Of a stretch of DNA of 10,727 nt, positions 1 through 6,832 are shown one piece after another. The notes beneath the pieces were generated by a model that did no database searches, was not told where the DNA came from, and worked only from the letters and a program-made list of their open reading frames with translations. Position numbers and translations under genes: made by a program. Numbering within the stretch: position 1 is the first letter of the stretch; each line of letters begins with the position of its first letter. The stretch comes from Gemmatimonadota bacterium (GTDB lineage: Bacteria > Gemmatimonadota > Gemmatimonadetes > Gemmatimonadales > GWC2-71-9), in assembly GCA_025360265.1 (NCBI GenBank), contig JANYCP010000335.1, positions 1-10,727 of the forward strand, in the 5' to 3' direction.

Positions 1-360
1 CTAATTGAATTGCTGATCGTGGTTGTGATCATCGGCATTTTGGCGGCCGTCGCGATTCCGAAGTTCGCGGCCACCAAGGACAAGGCGAAGCTCGCCTCGG
101 TGAAGACCGATGTGCGAAACGTCGAGACGGCAGAAGAGGCATACTTCTCGGCCTTCGCAACCTACGGAAGTTTTGCGCAGTTGCAGACCGCGAGCAATTT
201 CTCGCTCTCGAGCGGCAATACGATGACGGTGACGGCAGCGACCAATGGCTACACGGTCGCCGCGAGTAACTCGTCGATCGCCAGCACCATCACCAGCTGC
301 AAGGTGCAGGTTGCTGCGGGTGCGGCAAGCACGGTCGACGGAAAAATTTCCTGCCCGTAA
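1..360 (+). CDS. pilA: Major type IV pilin (5' truncated by window edge)
   Basis: This is the structural subunit of the type IV pilus, made as a prepilin, cleaved and methylated by the prepilin peptidase PilD, and polymerised from the inner membrane. The window opens two codons into the mature protein: the first codons read LIELLIVVVIIGILAAVAIP, which is mature residues 3 onward, including Glu5, the residue that guides subunit addition. A long hydrophobic N-terminal helix is followed by a polar helix (KDKAKLASVKTDVRNVETAEEAYF) and a Ser/Thr-rich globular region. Two cysteines near the C terminus (about mature residues 102 and 120) are spaced like the disulfide that closes the D-loop of pilins. 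The inferred mature length, about 121 residues, is at the short end for the family. The leader peptide, start codon and ribosome site lie outside the window. A strong terminator follows, so the gene probably has its own transcript. The symbol is by family; with several pilins present it could be a paralogue. Confidence 0.93.
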   Translation, partial: LIELLIVVVIIGILAAVAIPKFAATKDKAKLASVKTDVRNVETAEEAYFSAFATYGSFAQLQTASNFSLSSGNTMTVTAATNGYTVAASNSSIASTITSCKVQVAAGAASTVDGKISCP

Positions 361-390
361 ACAGGACACAGCAGGCCAAGCCAATAAGAC

Positions 391-452
391 TGTCTTCCTG
401 AGTAAAGGGCGAAATCGAAGGACCCCGGCAATGCTGGGGTCCTTCGGTTTTT
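391..452 (+). terminator. Rho-independent terminator of the pilin gene, built from a dispersed repeat
   Basis: A perfect 11-bp stem (416-426 pairing with 436-446, arm CGAAGGACCCC) can extend by three further pairs, leaving a three-base loop. It is followed by GG and a run of five T (448-452). The position, about 55 bp after the pilin stop, fits a terminator separating the pilin from the minor pilin genes. The sequence just upstream (391-402, TGTCTTCCTGAG) matches 11 of 12 bases of the palindromic repeat arm at 8802-8813, and GGGGTCCTTCG (436-446) recurs exactly at 8892-8902. The terminator therefore appears to be a degenerate copy of that repeat family. Confidence 0.88.
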
Positions 453-503
453 ATTGTGCGTCCGTTTTCGCCGCAGTGCATTGAAAACGTGCCGCGTCGG
501 CCT

Positions 504-544
504 GGTCGTCCTGCGAAGCTGCGACTTCCACGTCCAGGAGGACC
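504..544 (+). promoter_or_regulatory. Inverted repeat that would sequester the Shine-Dalgarno of the first minor pilin gene
   Basis: GGTCGTCCTG (504-513) and CAGGAGGACC (535-544) can pair at nine of ten positions. The right arm contains the full AGGAGG ribosome site (536-541) for the ATG at 546. Between the arms, GAAG (515-518) and CTTC (525-528) can add a short inner stem. If the RNA folds this way, the ribosome site is buried in a helix. The pairing is visible in the sequence; a regulatory role is inference. Confidence 0.4.
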
Positions 545-545
545 G

Positions 546-833
546 ATGCCATGCCCCGCGCGTCGCGGCGAATCGCTCGTCGAACTCATCGTCGCACTTG
601 TCATTCTCGAAATCGTGGGCGCTGCGGCACTCGCCGCCGCCCTCACCGTTGCTCGTGTCAATCGCCACGCCGCAAACGGCACGGCCGATGACGCCGCTCG
701 GTGGCACGACTACCGAACTGCCGAATCCTCGTCCGGCTGCGTCGATGCGGTGCTCCCCGATTCGATCCCGCTTCGCTTCCTGGCCACCAGCGACCGGCCA
801 CCGCTTGAGACCCTCCTGCGATGCGGCCGATGA
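546..833 (+). CDS. Short PilV/GspI-like minor prepilin
   Basis: A 95-residue protein with a short leader (MPCPARRG) ending in Arg-Arg-Gly, followed by ESLVELIVALVILEIVGAAA. This is the class III signal of type IV pilin-like proteins: cleavage after Gly, Glu at mature position 5, then a hydrophobic helix. Position 1 is Glu rather than the usual Phe. The ATG at 546 was chosen because AGGAGG lies four bases upstream (536-541) and it yields a normal leader; an upstream ATG at 456 would give an implausibly long leader. The globular part is only about 65 residues, shorter than typical PilV or GspI, and has a Cys in the middle and one near the end. The stop overlaps the next start as ATGA (830-833), implying translational coupling. 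Its likely role is a low-abundance pseudopilin in the pilus tip complex. Assignment to the I/V subtype rests on gene order and the helix only. Confidence 0.8.
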   Translation: MPCPARRGESLVELIVALVILEIVGAAALAAALTVARVNRHAANGTADDAARWHDYRTAESSSGCVDAVLPDSIPLRFLATSDRPPLETLLRCGR

Positions 834-1531
834 CCCGCCGCGGCTTCACCCTCATTGAGCTGCTGATCGGATTGGTGATTCTCGCACTCTTCGCCACACT
901 GGTGGTCACCGTGGTGCGCGGCGCAGCAACAGTTGCCACCCGTTCGATGGTGTCGCTCTCCACTGATCGTACCCAACTCGCGCTCCGAACATTTCTGCAA
1001 CAGGAACTGCGTGACGCTGTCGACACCGAGGTAGCCCTTCTCGCACCCGCGCGGGTCGCGCTCTCTCGCCCAATCGGTGACGCCATACCGTGCGCCGACA
1101 GCGCCGGCACCCTCCTCATCGCCGATTCGTCATGGCACGGAACTCGGCTCCCCGCAGGCAATCGCGACGATTTGCTGCTGCTGATAGATCCCGTTGCCGA
1201 ACAGTGGCTGCGGGTAACTGTCGACTCCGTTGGCATCGGGCAATGCCCCGTCAGCAACGCACCAGCACTTCGTCTTTACGTCGCATCACACAGCGGTACC
1301 GCCACAGTGGTTTACCTCGAGGAACCGGTGGAGCTCAGTGCCTATCGATCCGGTGCGGCGGACTGGTTTGGCCTGACTCCCGCGAGTCACACGTCAGCGG
1401 TGCAACCGTTCGCTGGGCCACTGACTGTTGGATCGACACTGTTCTCGTGGTTTGCCGATCGTCTGGAGGTGGCCTTCACCATTCCCGGTGCGCCAGCGTG
1501 GTATGTGCGCACGCCGCTCGGTGCACCGTGA
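830..1531 (+). CDS. PilW/GspJ-like minor prepilin
   Basis: A 233-residue prepilin beginning MTRRGFTLIELLIGLVILAL: a basic leader, Gly at the cleavage site, Phe1 and Glu5, then a transmembrane helix with a one-residue variation on the pilin consensus. The size and a globular domain rich in beta-prone segments fit the PilW/GspJ class, the largest of the tip pseudopilins. The start at 830 overlaps the previous stop (ATGA); an in-frame ATG at 821 would add three residues and cannot be excluded. The stop (1529-1531) overlaps the next gene's GTG start. Two Cys residues in the middle of the protein could form a disulfide. With its neighbours it should help initiate pilus assembly in the inner membrane. 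Subfamily naming is inferred from length and order, not from a database match. Confidence 0.84.
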   Translation: MTRRGFTLIELLIGLVILALFATLVVTVVRGAATVATRSMVSLSTDRTQLALRTFLQQELRDAVDTEVALLAPARVALSRPIGDAIPCADSAGTLLIADSSWHGTRLPAGNRDDLLLLIDPVAEQWLRVTVDSVGIGQCPVSNAPALRLYVASHSGTATVVYLEEPVELSAYRSGAADWFGLTPASHTSAVQPFAGPLTVGSTLFSWFADRLEVAFTIPGAPAWYVRTPLGAP

Positions 1532-1971
1532 ACAGGTCCCTCGACTTCTCTCCGGACAGGCGCGGCGCTGCACTCGTCATGGCGCTCGCGGCCTCCCTGC
1601 TCGTCGGATCGCTCGCGTTGCTGGCATTGCGTGCTGCCGTGGTTCATGCGCGTCTCGCCAGCGATACCCGCTGGCAGGTCGAGGCGACATTGATCGCATC
1701 GAGCGCACTGGCGAGTGAGCGGCTGAGCCGGCGCGCCCTGCTCGACACGATGCCCGACGGCGCCATGTGGACAGCGCCGCTGGTGGCGCGTCCGGACGGA
1801 TGGACTTGGGCCGCCGAAGCGGTGCGCCGCGGCGCCATGATCCAGCTCACCGTGACCGCCCGCCGGCTGGCTGCCGACGGAACCCTCTTCGCCGCGCGTC
1901 GCGCCTCTCTCCTGCTGACTCATAACCCCGCCGATACTGTCCGGGTGTTGGCACGCCGAGCACGGTTCTGA
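1528..1971 (+). CDS. PilX/GspK-like minor pilin
   Basis: A 147-residue protein starting at GTG 1528, which overlaps the previous stop as GTGA. The reading frame is open for hundreds of bases upstream, but that stretch is out-of-frame reading of the preceding gene. The N terminus has a polar, basic leader ending in Arg-Arg-Gly (DRRG), then AALVMALAASLLVGSLALLA, the PilX/GspK type helix. Mature position 5 is Met, not Glu; loss of Glu5 is the known hallmark of GspK-type tip subunits, which have no subunit above them to contact. The rest is Arg- and Ala-rich, with no Cys. The protein is shorter than usual for PilX and far shorter than GspK. It is the last gene of the minor pilin group; 183 bp follow before pilM. 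Confidence 0.75.
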   Translation: MNRSLDFSPDRRGAALVMALAASLLVGSLALLALRAAVVHARLASDTRWQVEATLIASSALASERLSRRALLDTMPDGAMWTAPLVARPDGWTWAAEAVRRGAMIQLTVTARRLAADGTLFAARRASLLLTHNPADTVRVLARRARF

Positions 1972-1976
1972 ATTGG

Positions 1977-1994
1977 TTGGCACGGGGAGTGCTA
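1977..1994 (+). promoter_or_regulatory. Candidate sigma-54 (RpoN) promoter upstream of pilM
   Basis: TTGGCACGGGGAGTGCTA matches the -24/-12 consensus TGGCAC-N5-TTGC at nine of ten specified bases with exact spacing: GG at 1979-1980 and GC at 1991-1992. Transcription would begin near 2004, giving a leader of about 150 bases before pilM. The nine-base word GTTGGCACG also occurs 29 bp upstream (1947-1955), without a matching -12 element. Sigma-54 control of pilus genes through PilS/PilR is established in Pseudomonas. With one mismatch allowed, a chance match somewhere in 10 kb is not rare, so the weight lies in its position in the pre-pilM gap. Confidence 0.42.
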
Positions 1995-2038
1995 CCTGTC
2001 AGTCCTGAACCTCGCGGCTGCGGCCCGCTCCAGGGCTG

Positions 2039-2068
2039 TTGGCAAATAGCTAAGTGATTATGTAGTAA
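2039..2068 (+). promoter_or_regulatory. Weak alternative sigma-70-like promoter before pilM
   Basis: TTGGCA (2039-2044), an 18-base spacer and TAGTAA (2063-2068) lie in the only AT-richer patch of the gap between the minor pilins and pilM. The match is partial and the spacer is at the long end. The local AT-richness supports a regulatory region in general more than this particular box pair. It competes with the sigma-54 candidate at 1977-1994. Confidence 0.25.
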
Positions 2069-2154
2069 AGGGTTACCATGTGACGCCCCGGTTGGCCATC
2101 CCTGGCCGCTCAGGGTAGGTCCCGGGAACCTTCCACCGCAGAATCTCGGGTGAT

Positions 2155-3198
2155 ATGGCGCTCTTCCCCCGTTCGCGCTCCACGGTCGGACTCGACATCG
2201 GCAGCGGCTACATCAAGGTCGTGGTGATCAACCATGGCTCTGGTCAGCCGGTGCTTGAAAAGGTCGCTCTGGCCAGGGTTCCCGACGATGCAATCGTCGA
2301 GGGCGAAGTGATGGACCCTTCGGTCGTCGCCAATGCTGTTCGGCAGCTGCTGGGTGATGCCGGCGTGAAGGCGAAGGAAGTCGTGGTCGCCGTCGGTGGC
2401 CGTGACGTGATCATCAAGAAGATTCTGATGGACCGGATGAAGGATCAGGAGGCGCGCGAGGTGATTCGCTGGGAAGCCGACCAGCACGTGCCGTTTGATC
2501 CGGAAAACGTTGAACTCGATTTTCAGATTCTCGATCCCGACGCTGACGGCAACCAGATGCAGGTGCTCCTGGTCGCGGCCAAGCGCGAGCTCGTGGAATC
2601 GAAGTTGACGCTGCTGGCCGAGATTGGTCTCGATGCCAGCGCGATAGATGTCGAAGCGTTTGCGCTGCACAACGCCTTCGAGCGCAACTATCCCGAAGCG
2701 ATGCGCGGGGTGGTGGCACTCGCCAACGTTGGCCATGAAACCACGACGGTGAATTTGCTCGAGGACGGCGTACCAGTCCTCACGCGCGATCTGCCAATTG
2801 GTGTGCGTCGCCTGCGCGAAGATCTCCAGCGCGAACGCGGTATGGCAGCCGAAGCTGCCGATCGTGTGGTGCGCGGCCTCGATCTCGATACGGCACTCGC
2901 ACCGCACGTTGCGTCGCGCGGTGAAGAACTCGCCCTCGGCATCGAACGCGCTGCAGCATTCCTGCAGACGTCGAACAAACCTGCTGGTTCGCTTGCTCGA
3001 CTCTATGTCACTGGCGGCGGTTCGCGAGTGCCCGGCCTCGCCGGCGTGCTCTCCGACCGCCTCCGTGTTCCCGTGACGCAGGCCCACGCGGTGGAGCGCC
3101 TGACGGTGGCGCCCGGTGCGTTTGATGGGCTTAACGTCGACGAGGTCTCTCCCCTCCTGATGCTGCCCGTGGGCCTCGCCCTGCGGGCGGTCGCGTGA
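2155..3198 (+). CDS. pilM: Type IV pilus assembly protein PilM, actin-like ATPase
   Basis: PilM is a cytoplasmic actin-like protein that binds the N-terminal tail of PilN and links the motor side of the machine to the PilN/PilO alignment complex. The 347 residues match the usual family length. The actin-fold nucleotide motifs are in order: phosphate-1 loop VGLDIGSGYIKVVVI (residues 11-25), phosphate-2 region NVGHETTTVNLLEDG (from about 190), and the adenosine motif LYVTGGGSRVPGL (283-295). The typical PilM sentence RELVESKLTLLAEIGLDASA lies between them. GGTGAT directly before the ATG at 2155 can pair with the 3' end of 16S rRNA, which supports this start although no classical GGAGG is present. 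It is first of five closely spaced genes and is preceded by a 183-bp regulatory gap. Confidence 0.96.
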   Translation: MALFPRSRSTVGLDIGSGYIKVVVINHGSGQPVLEKVALARVPDDAIVEGEVMDPSVVANAVRQLLGDAGVKAKEVVVAVGGRDVIIKKILMDRMKDQEAREVIRWEADQHVPFDPENVELDFQILDPDADGNQMQVLLVAAKRELVESKLTLLAEIGLDASAIDVEAFALHNAFERNYPEAMRGVVALANVGHETTTVNLLEDGVPVLTRDLPIGVRRLREDLQRERGMAAEAADRVVRGLDLDTALAPHVASRGEELALGIERAAAFLQTSNKPAGSLARLYVTGGGSRVPGLAGVLSDRLRVPVTQAHAVERLTVAPGAFDGLNVDEVSPLLMLPVGLALRAVA

Positions 3199-3211
3199 GG
3201 AGCGTCGCGCC

Positions 3212-3904
3212 ATGATCAGCATCAATCTGAAGCCTGGTGGCAAGCGCCCGAAGCCGAAGGGCGATCCGATGGCCGGCCTGCGCCAGCGTATGCAGTCGCT
3301 GCGCGAAAGCGTCAAGCAGCCGGGCCTCGTGCTCGCCGGCGGCACCTGGCTCGCCGTCATCGTGATCGGCGGTGGTCTCTTTATCAGCACTCGTTCACGC
3401 CTCAGCACGCTCGAGACCAAGTTCACGCAATCCACTGACAGCTACAAACGCTATCACAACTTTGTCACCGAGAAGAAGCGCGAAGGACGCGCCAAGGATT
3501 CGATCCTCGCCCAGATCGGTACGATCTCCGCGGTGGACCAGGATCGCTTCGTCTGGCCGCACATTCTCGACGAGATCGCCACGGCGATGCCGGATAACAC
3601 CTGGTTGACTAGCATCTCGATGACCGCTGCCGCCGCGACGCAGCAGTACGACACCGACTCGACCACCGCAGCACCGGTGTCCATTCTGATCGCTGGCCAG
3701 ACAAATGATTTGCAGAACTACACCGCCTTCCTGCGCCGTCTTGGCGAAAGTCACTGGCTGACCGCGGTCGTTCCGGTGAAGACCGAGACCGTGATCGACA
3801 AGAGCAACCGCCCGATTACCCAGTTCACGGTGCAGGCGACGTTCGCACGCGCCGACTCGAGCCGGGTCCAGACCGTGCCGATTCTCGAATCGGTGGTGAG
3901 GTAG
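3212..3904 (+). CDS. pilN: Type IV pilus inner-membrane alignment protein PilN
   Basis: PilN is a bitopic inner-membrane protein whose cytoplasmic tail docks into PilM and whose periplasmic domain pairs with PilO. The protein has 230 residues. It opens MISINLKPGG, a variant of the INLLP PilM-binding motif, followed by a basic cytoplasmic stretch. A single transmembrane helix spans about residues 39-58 (LVLAGGTWLAVIVIGGGLFI). A short coiled-coil-prone segment and a periplasmic ferredoxin-like domain follow, with the WPHILDEIATAMPDNTWLTSI pattern characteristic of PilN (WPxxLxxLxxxxPxxxWL). The start at 3212 has GAGGAG (3197-3202) nine bases upstream, overlapping the pilM stop. Three bases separate its stop from pilO. 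The C terminus carries an extra tail of about 15 residues after the predicted domain. Confidence 0.94.
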   Translation: MISINLKPGGKRPKPKGDPMAGLRQRMQSLRESVKQPGLVLAGGTWLAVIVIGGGLFISTRSRLSTLETKFTQSTDSYKRYHNFVTEKKREGRAKDSILAQIGTISAVDQDRFVWPHILDEIATAMPDNTWLTSISMTAAAATQQYDTDSTTAAPVSILIAGQTNDLQNYTAFLRRLGESHWLTAVVPVKTETVIDKSNRPITQFTVQATFARADSSRVQTVPILESVVR

Positions 3905-3907
3905 CGC

Positions 3908-4531
3908 ATGGGCAATGACTCGAAGACGATGCCGATCGCGCTGACCGTGATCGCGCTGCTGGTTGGTTTCGCTGCGTGGAGCGGCCAGGGTCTCTCGCTG
4001 ATTGGCGTGCAGGGCCTGCAGGCGAAAATGGCCCACGCCGACTCGCTGCGTGATTCCATTGCCGTGCTCGACGCCAAGATCGACACGGCGAAGCGCGACA
4101 TCGCCAAGGAATCGGTGGAAGACGTGAAGAAGCGCGTCGCGGCCTATCGCGCATCACTCGACCTGCTCCGCACGCTGGTGCCGGAGCAGCGTGAAGTGAC
4201 CAACCTGCTCGACGATGTCACGACGCGTTCGCGCGTTCGCGGCGTGCGCATGACCGGCTTCTCGCCGATCCCGCCGAGCAACGGGCCGTCACCGTTCGAT
4301 ACCTATTCGTACAACTTCACCGTGGTCGGCCACTACCATCAGGTCGCCGCGTTCCTCACGGATATCGCCTCGTTGCGCCGCATCATGGTGCCGGGCGAAG
4401 TAAAGATGGTGGCGGCCGATGCCAAGCAGGCGCGGGCGTTCGGCGACACCACGGCAATGCTCGAGGCGCACTTCACGGTGCGGACCTACGTCAAGGCGAA
4501 GGCCACTGAGGATTCGATGCATGCGCAATAA
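3908..4531 (+). CDS. pilO: Type IV pilus inner-membrane alignment protein PilO
   Basis: PilO forms heterodimers with PilN and contacts the lipoprotein PilP in the periplasm, positioning the motor under the secretin. The protein has 207 residues. A short polar N terminus is followed by one transmembrane helix (about residues 9-31), a long heptad-like coiled coil rich in Asp, Lys and Ala (about 35-95), the hallmark LRTLVPEQREVTNLLDDV, and a C-terminal ferredoxin-like domain with YNFTVVGHYHQVAAFLTDIA, close to the PilO consensus YHQLxxFLxxIA. The start ATG at 3908 lies three bases after the pilN stop. Its last eleven bases overlap the pilP start, consistent with coupled translation. Confidence 0.94.
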   Translation: MGNDSKTMPIALTVIALLVGFAAWSGQGLSLIGVQGLQAKMAHADSLRDSIAVLDAKIDTAKRDIAKESVEDVKKRVAAYRASLDLLRTLVPEQREVTNLLDDVTTRSRVRGVRMTGFSPIPPSNGPSPFDTYSYNFTVVGHYHQVAAFLTDIASLRRIMVPGEVKMVAADAKQARAFGDTTAMLEAHFTVRTYVKAKATEDSMHAQ

Positions 4532-5042
4532 AGCGATCCTCCTGGTACCGGCGCTCTTCCTGATCGCCTGCGGTGGCGGCGGCGCCGCGACCCCACCGGT
4601 CGCGGCCAATCCGGACTCTGTCGCCAAGGACGCAGGGATCAAGACGGCGGCCGCGAAGAAGAGTGCCAACGCTCCACATCACGTCTTTGACACGGTCGCT
4701 GCCGGCGGAGCACGTCCGCTGGTGCGCGAGACCTTTCGTTACGAGGCCGCATCGGTACGCGACCCGTTCAAGCCGTTCGTTGATCAGGTCGAGCGTGGTC
4801 CGGAACTTCCGGACTTGCGCCTCGTCGCATTGCTCTTCGACGACCGCAACCCGAATGGCAGCATCGCAACGTTCCGCGACATTGGCAACGATCACCGTTA
4901 CACCGTTTCCCCCGGCCAGCGCATTGGCCGGATCTCAGTGGTGAGTGTCACCGCGACCACGGTCAAGCTGCGCATTGACGATTTCGGCACGACGCGCGAG
5001 CAGACCTACGCGATGCGCAAACCGGAGGACCAGAAGCCATGA
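4521..5042 (+). CDS. pilP: Type IV pilus lipoprotein PilP
   Basis: PilP is an inner-membrane lipoprotein that bridges the PilN/PilO complex to the periplasmic part of the PilQ secretin. The start at 4521 (MRNKAILLVPALFLIACGGG) lies inside the end of pilO and gives a clean lipoprotein signal: basic start, hydrophobic core and the lipobox LIAC with Cys17 as the lipidation site. The frame is open further upstream, but that would bury the signal peptide. A disordered Ala/Lys-rich linker leads to the conserved RDPFKPF motif (residues 80-86) and a beta domain containing LRLVALLFDD and PGQRIGRISVVSVTATTVKL, the usual PilP core. The 173 residues are typical. The stop overlaps the pilQ start as ATGA (5039-5042). 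Confidence 0.93.
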   Translation: MRNKAILLVPALFLIACGGGGAATPPVAANPDSVAKDAGIKTAAAKKSANAPHHVFDTVAAGGARPLVRETFRYEAASVRDPFKPFVDQVERGPELPDLRLVALLFDDRNPNGSIATFRDIGNDHRYTVSPGQRIGRISVVSVTATTVKLRIDDFGTTREQTYAMRKPEDQKP

Positions 5043-6814
5043 TGTTCCGATCCCTCACGTGGGCCCTCGTGCCCATGATCTTCGGCATGGGCCCGCGCCC
5101 GGCCAACTCCGCGCCAGAAGGCCAAGTCAGCGCGTTGTCGCTGTCGAGCGCCGGCGGTACAGCACGCCTGCTGGTCGCCGTCGACAAGGGTGTCGCGGTC
5201 AAGGAACTGCGTTTGCAGAATCCTGATCGCGTCGTCCTCGACTTCACGCCGGCACTCAAGGGCGAGTTTCCGTCCTATGATGGCCAGCGCCGCGGCAACG
5301 TGGCCGACATTCGTGTCGAGCAGTACCGGGCGAATGTGGTGCGCGTCGTGGTGGAGTTCGATCGGATGCCCGACTACAAGGTCGAGCAGTCGATCAACGG
5401 CACGGTGACGCTGAGCTTTGCCGACAAGCCGTTCGATGCCTGGGGTTCCGCCAATCGCGGCGGCACCAAGGCGCCTGCGGCTCGGCCCTCGCCGACGCCG
5501 GTCGACGAAGCCCCGGTCATTCGCAGTGAGCCTGAACCGGTGTTCGCCGGCTACACGGCGACGCGCCAGCAGGATTCGGCGCGCTTCGACGTGAACTGGG
5601 ACAAGACCGATCTGAATGATGCATTCCAGCAGCTCGCTCGCCGCTCGGGTCAGTCGATCGTCCCGGGGGCGAAGGTGACCGGAACGACCTCATTGACGGT
5701 GACCAACCAGACCTGGCCGAACATTTTTGCGGCATTGCTCGCCTCACAGGGGTTGCAGGCGCAGGTGATGCCGAGCGGCATCATTCGCGTGGACCTGCCG
5801 GGTGAACTCGGCAAGCTCGATTCGCTGAGCGACCTGACCCAGACGCAGATCCGCCTCAACTACGCCAAGGCCACCGACATGGCCAATAACGTTCAGGGGA
5901 TGCTGAGCAAGAATCGCGGCAAGGCCACCGCCGACAGCGCAACCAACACGCTGATCCTCGTCGATTCGCCGAATCGCATCGCACAGATGCGCACCTTCGT
6001 GCAGTCACTCGACGTCAAGACTGCCATGGTCGCCATCGAAGCGAAGCTCGTCTTCGTCGATCGTACCGTGCTTTCGCAACTCGGCGTCAAGTACGACGTC
6101 GGCACCAAGAACCAGTTTTCAAACAAGGTTGTTCAGCGCACCGACCCGGCGACGGGCCAGCCGTATGCGCCGAACATCAACGTCGTCAATCTCGGCGGTA
6201 ACACCGTCTCGGCGATCTCCAATGCCGACGCCGTGATCTCGAACTCGGCACTCGACCTGATCTTTTCCACCGCCATCGGTGGCTTCTCGATCACGTCGTT
6301 CCTCAGCGCGCTCGATCAGGTGGAACTCACCGACGTCCAGGCACAGCCGATCATTCACACGCTCGACAATCGGCCGGGATTCATCAACTCTGGTGAAGAA
6401 ACTCCAGTGCGTACCATCGATGCCGGATCGCTCGGAACCGGAACGGTGCGCGCAACGGTGCTCTTCAAGAAGACTGGTATCCGTCTCTCCGCGACGCCGC
6501 ACGTCACCAGCGATCGCCATATCATGCTCGACCTCGATGTCGAACGGTCGTCGATTCAGCCACTCGCTGCTGCCGACCTCGGCTTTACGGTACCGATTCA
6601 GCAAGCCACGTCACGCCTGCTGGTGAATGACGGCGAAACCGCTGTCCTCGCCGGCCTGGTCGTCACTACGGTGACCAAGAATCGCTCCGGCGTGCCGTTC
6701 CTCCAGGGACTGCCGTTCATCGGCAACCTCTTCTCGTTCTCCAGCTCCAATGAACACCGCCAGGATCTGATCATTCTGGTGACGCCGCGCATCACGGACG
6801 ACGGCGGGAACTGA
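5039..6814 (+). CDS. pilQ: Type IV pilus secretin PilQ
   Basis: PilQ forms the multimeric outer-membrane channel through which the pilus exits. The protein has 591 residues. An N-terminal signal peptide (about 1-25, probable cleavage after ANSA) is followed by one AMIN domain (about 28-132, with VAVKELRLQNPDRVVLDF and VVRVVVEFDRMPDYKVEQ), which anchors secretins to peptidoglycan. A Pro-rich linker leads to the STN/N0 domain (about 182-253), an N1 domain (about 270-325, IRLNYAKATDM...TNTLILVDSP) and the secretin barrel region (about 330-588), with VQAQPIIHTLDNRPGFINSG, the gate region VLFKKTGIRLSATP and the C-terminal VPFLQGLPFIGNLF...DLIILVTPRI. It is compact, with one AMIN domain rather than the two of many proteobacterial PilQ proteins. 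ATG 5039 overlaps the pilP stop; a second ATG at 5042 is equally possible. It closes the pilM-Q operon. Confidence 0.95.
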   Translation: MMFRSLTWALVPMIFGMGPRPANSAPEGQVSALSLSSAGGTARLLVAVDKGVAVKELRLQNPDRVVLDFTPALKGEFPSYDGQRRGNVADIRVEQYRANVVRVVVEFDRMPDYKVEQSINGTVTLSFADKPFDAWGSANRGGTKAPAARPSPTPVDEAPVIRSEPEPVFAGYTATRQQDSARFDVNWDKTDLNDAFQQLARRSGQSIVPGAKVTGTTSLTVTNQTWPNIFAALLASQGLQAQVMPSGIIRVDLPGELGKLDSLSDLTQTQIRLNYAKATDMANNVQGMLSKNRGKATADSATNTLILVDSPNRIAQMRTFVQSLDVKTAMVAIEAKLVFVDRTVLSQLGVKYDVGTKNQFSNKVVQRTDPATGQPYAPNINVVNLGGNTVSAISNADAVISNSALDLIFSTAIGGFSITSFLSALDQVELTDVQAQPIIHTLDNRPGFINSGEETPVRTIDAGSLGTGTVRATVLFKKTGIRLSATPHVTSDRHIMLDLDVERSSIQPLAAADLGFTVPIQQATSRLLVNDGETAVLAGLVVTTVTKNRSGVPFLQGLPFIGNLFSFSSSNEHRQDLIILVTPRITDDGGN

Positions 6815-6832
6815 GAAGCCGAGAGAGCAACA

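Noticed and set aside
456..545. Alternative ATG at 456 for the first minor pilin
   Set aside because: It would give a 30-residue extension before the leader, with no ribosome site, whereas ATG 546 has AGGAGG at ideal distance.
1090..1527. Upstream extension of the PilX-like gene
   Set aside because: The 5' part is an alternative frame of the PilW-like gene. The GTG at 1528 places a pilin-type leader and helix at the N terminus and overlaps the previous stop.
2094..2107. Small inverted repeat GGCCA/TGGCC and the nearby CCCGGG-centred near-palindrome before pilM
   Set aside because: Short, GC-only stems of this size are expected by chance in such DNA and there is no T run or other supporting signal.
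2110..3435. A 441-codon open frame on the minus strand covering pilM and the start of pilN
   Set aside because: It lies opposite an unmistakable pilM with all actin-fold motifs. Long antisense open frames are common in GC-rich genes and its translation resembles no family I know.
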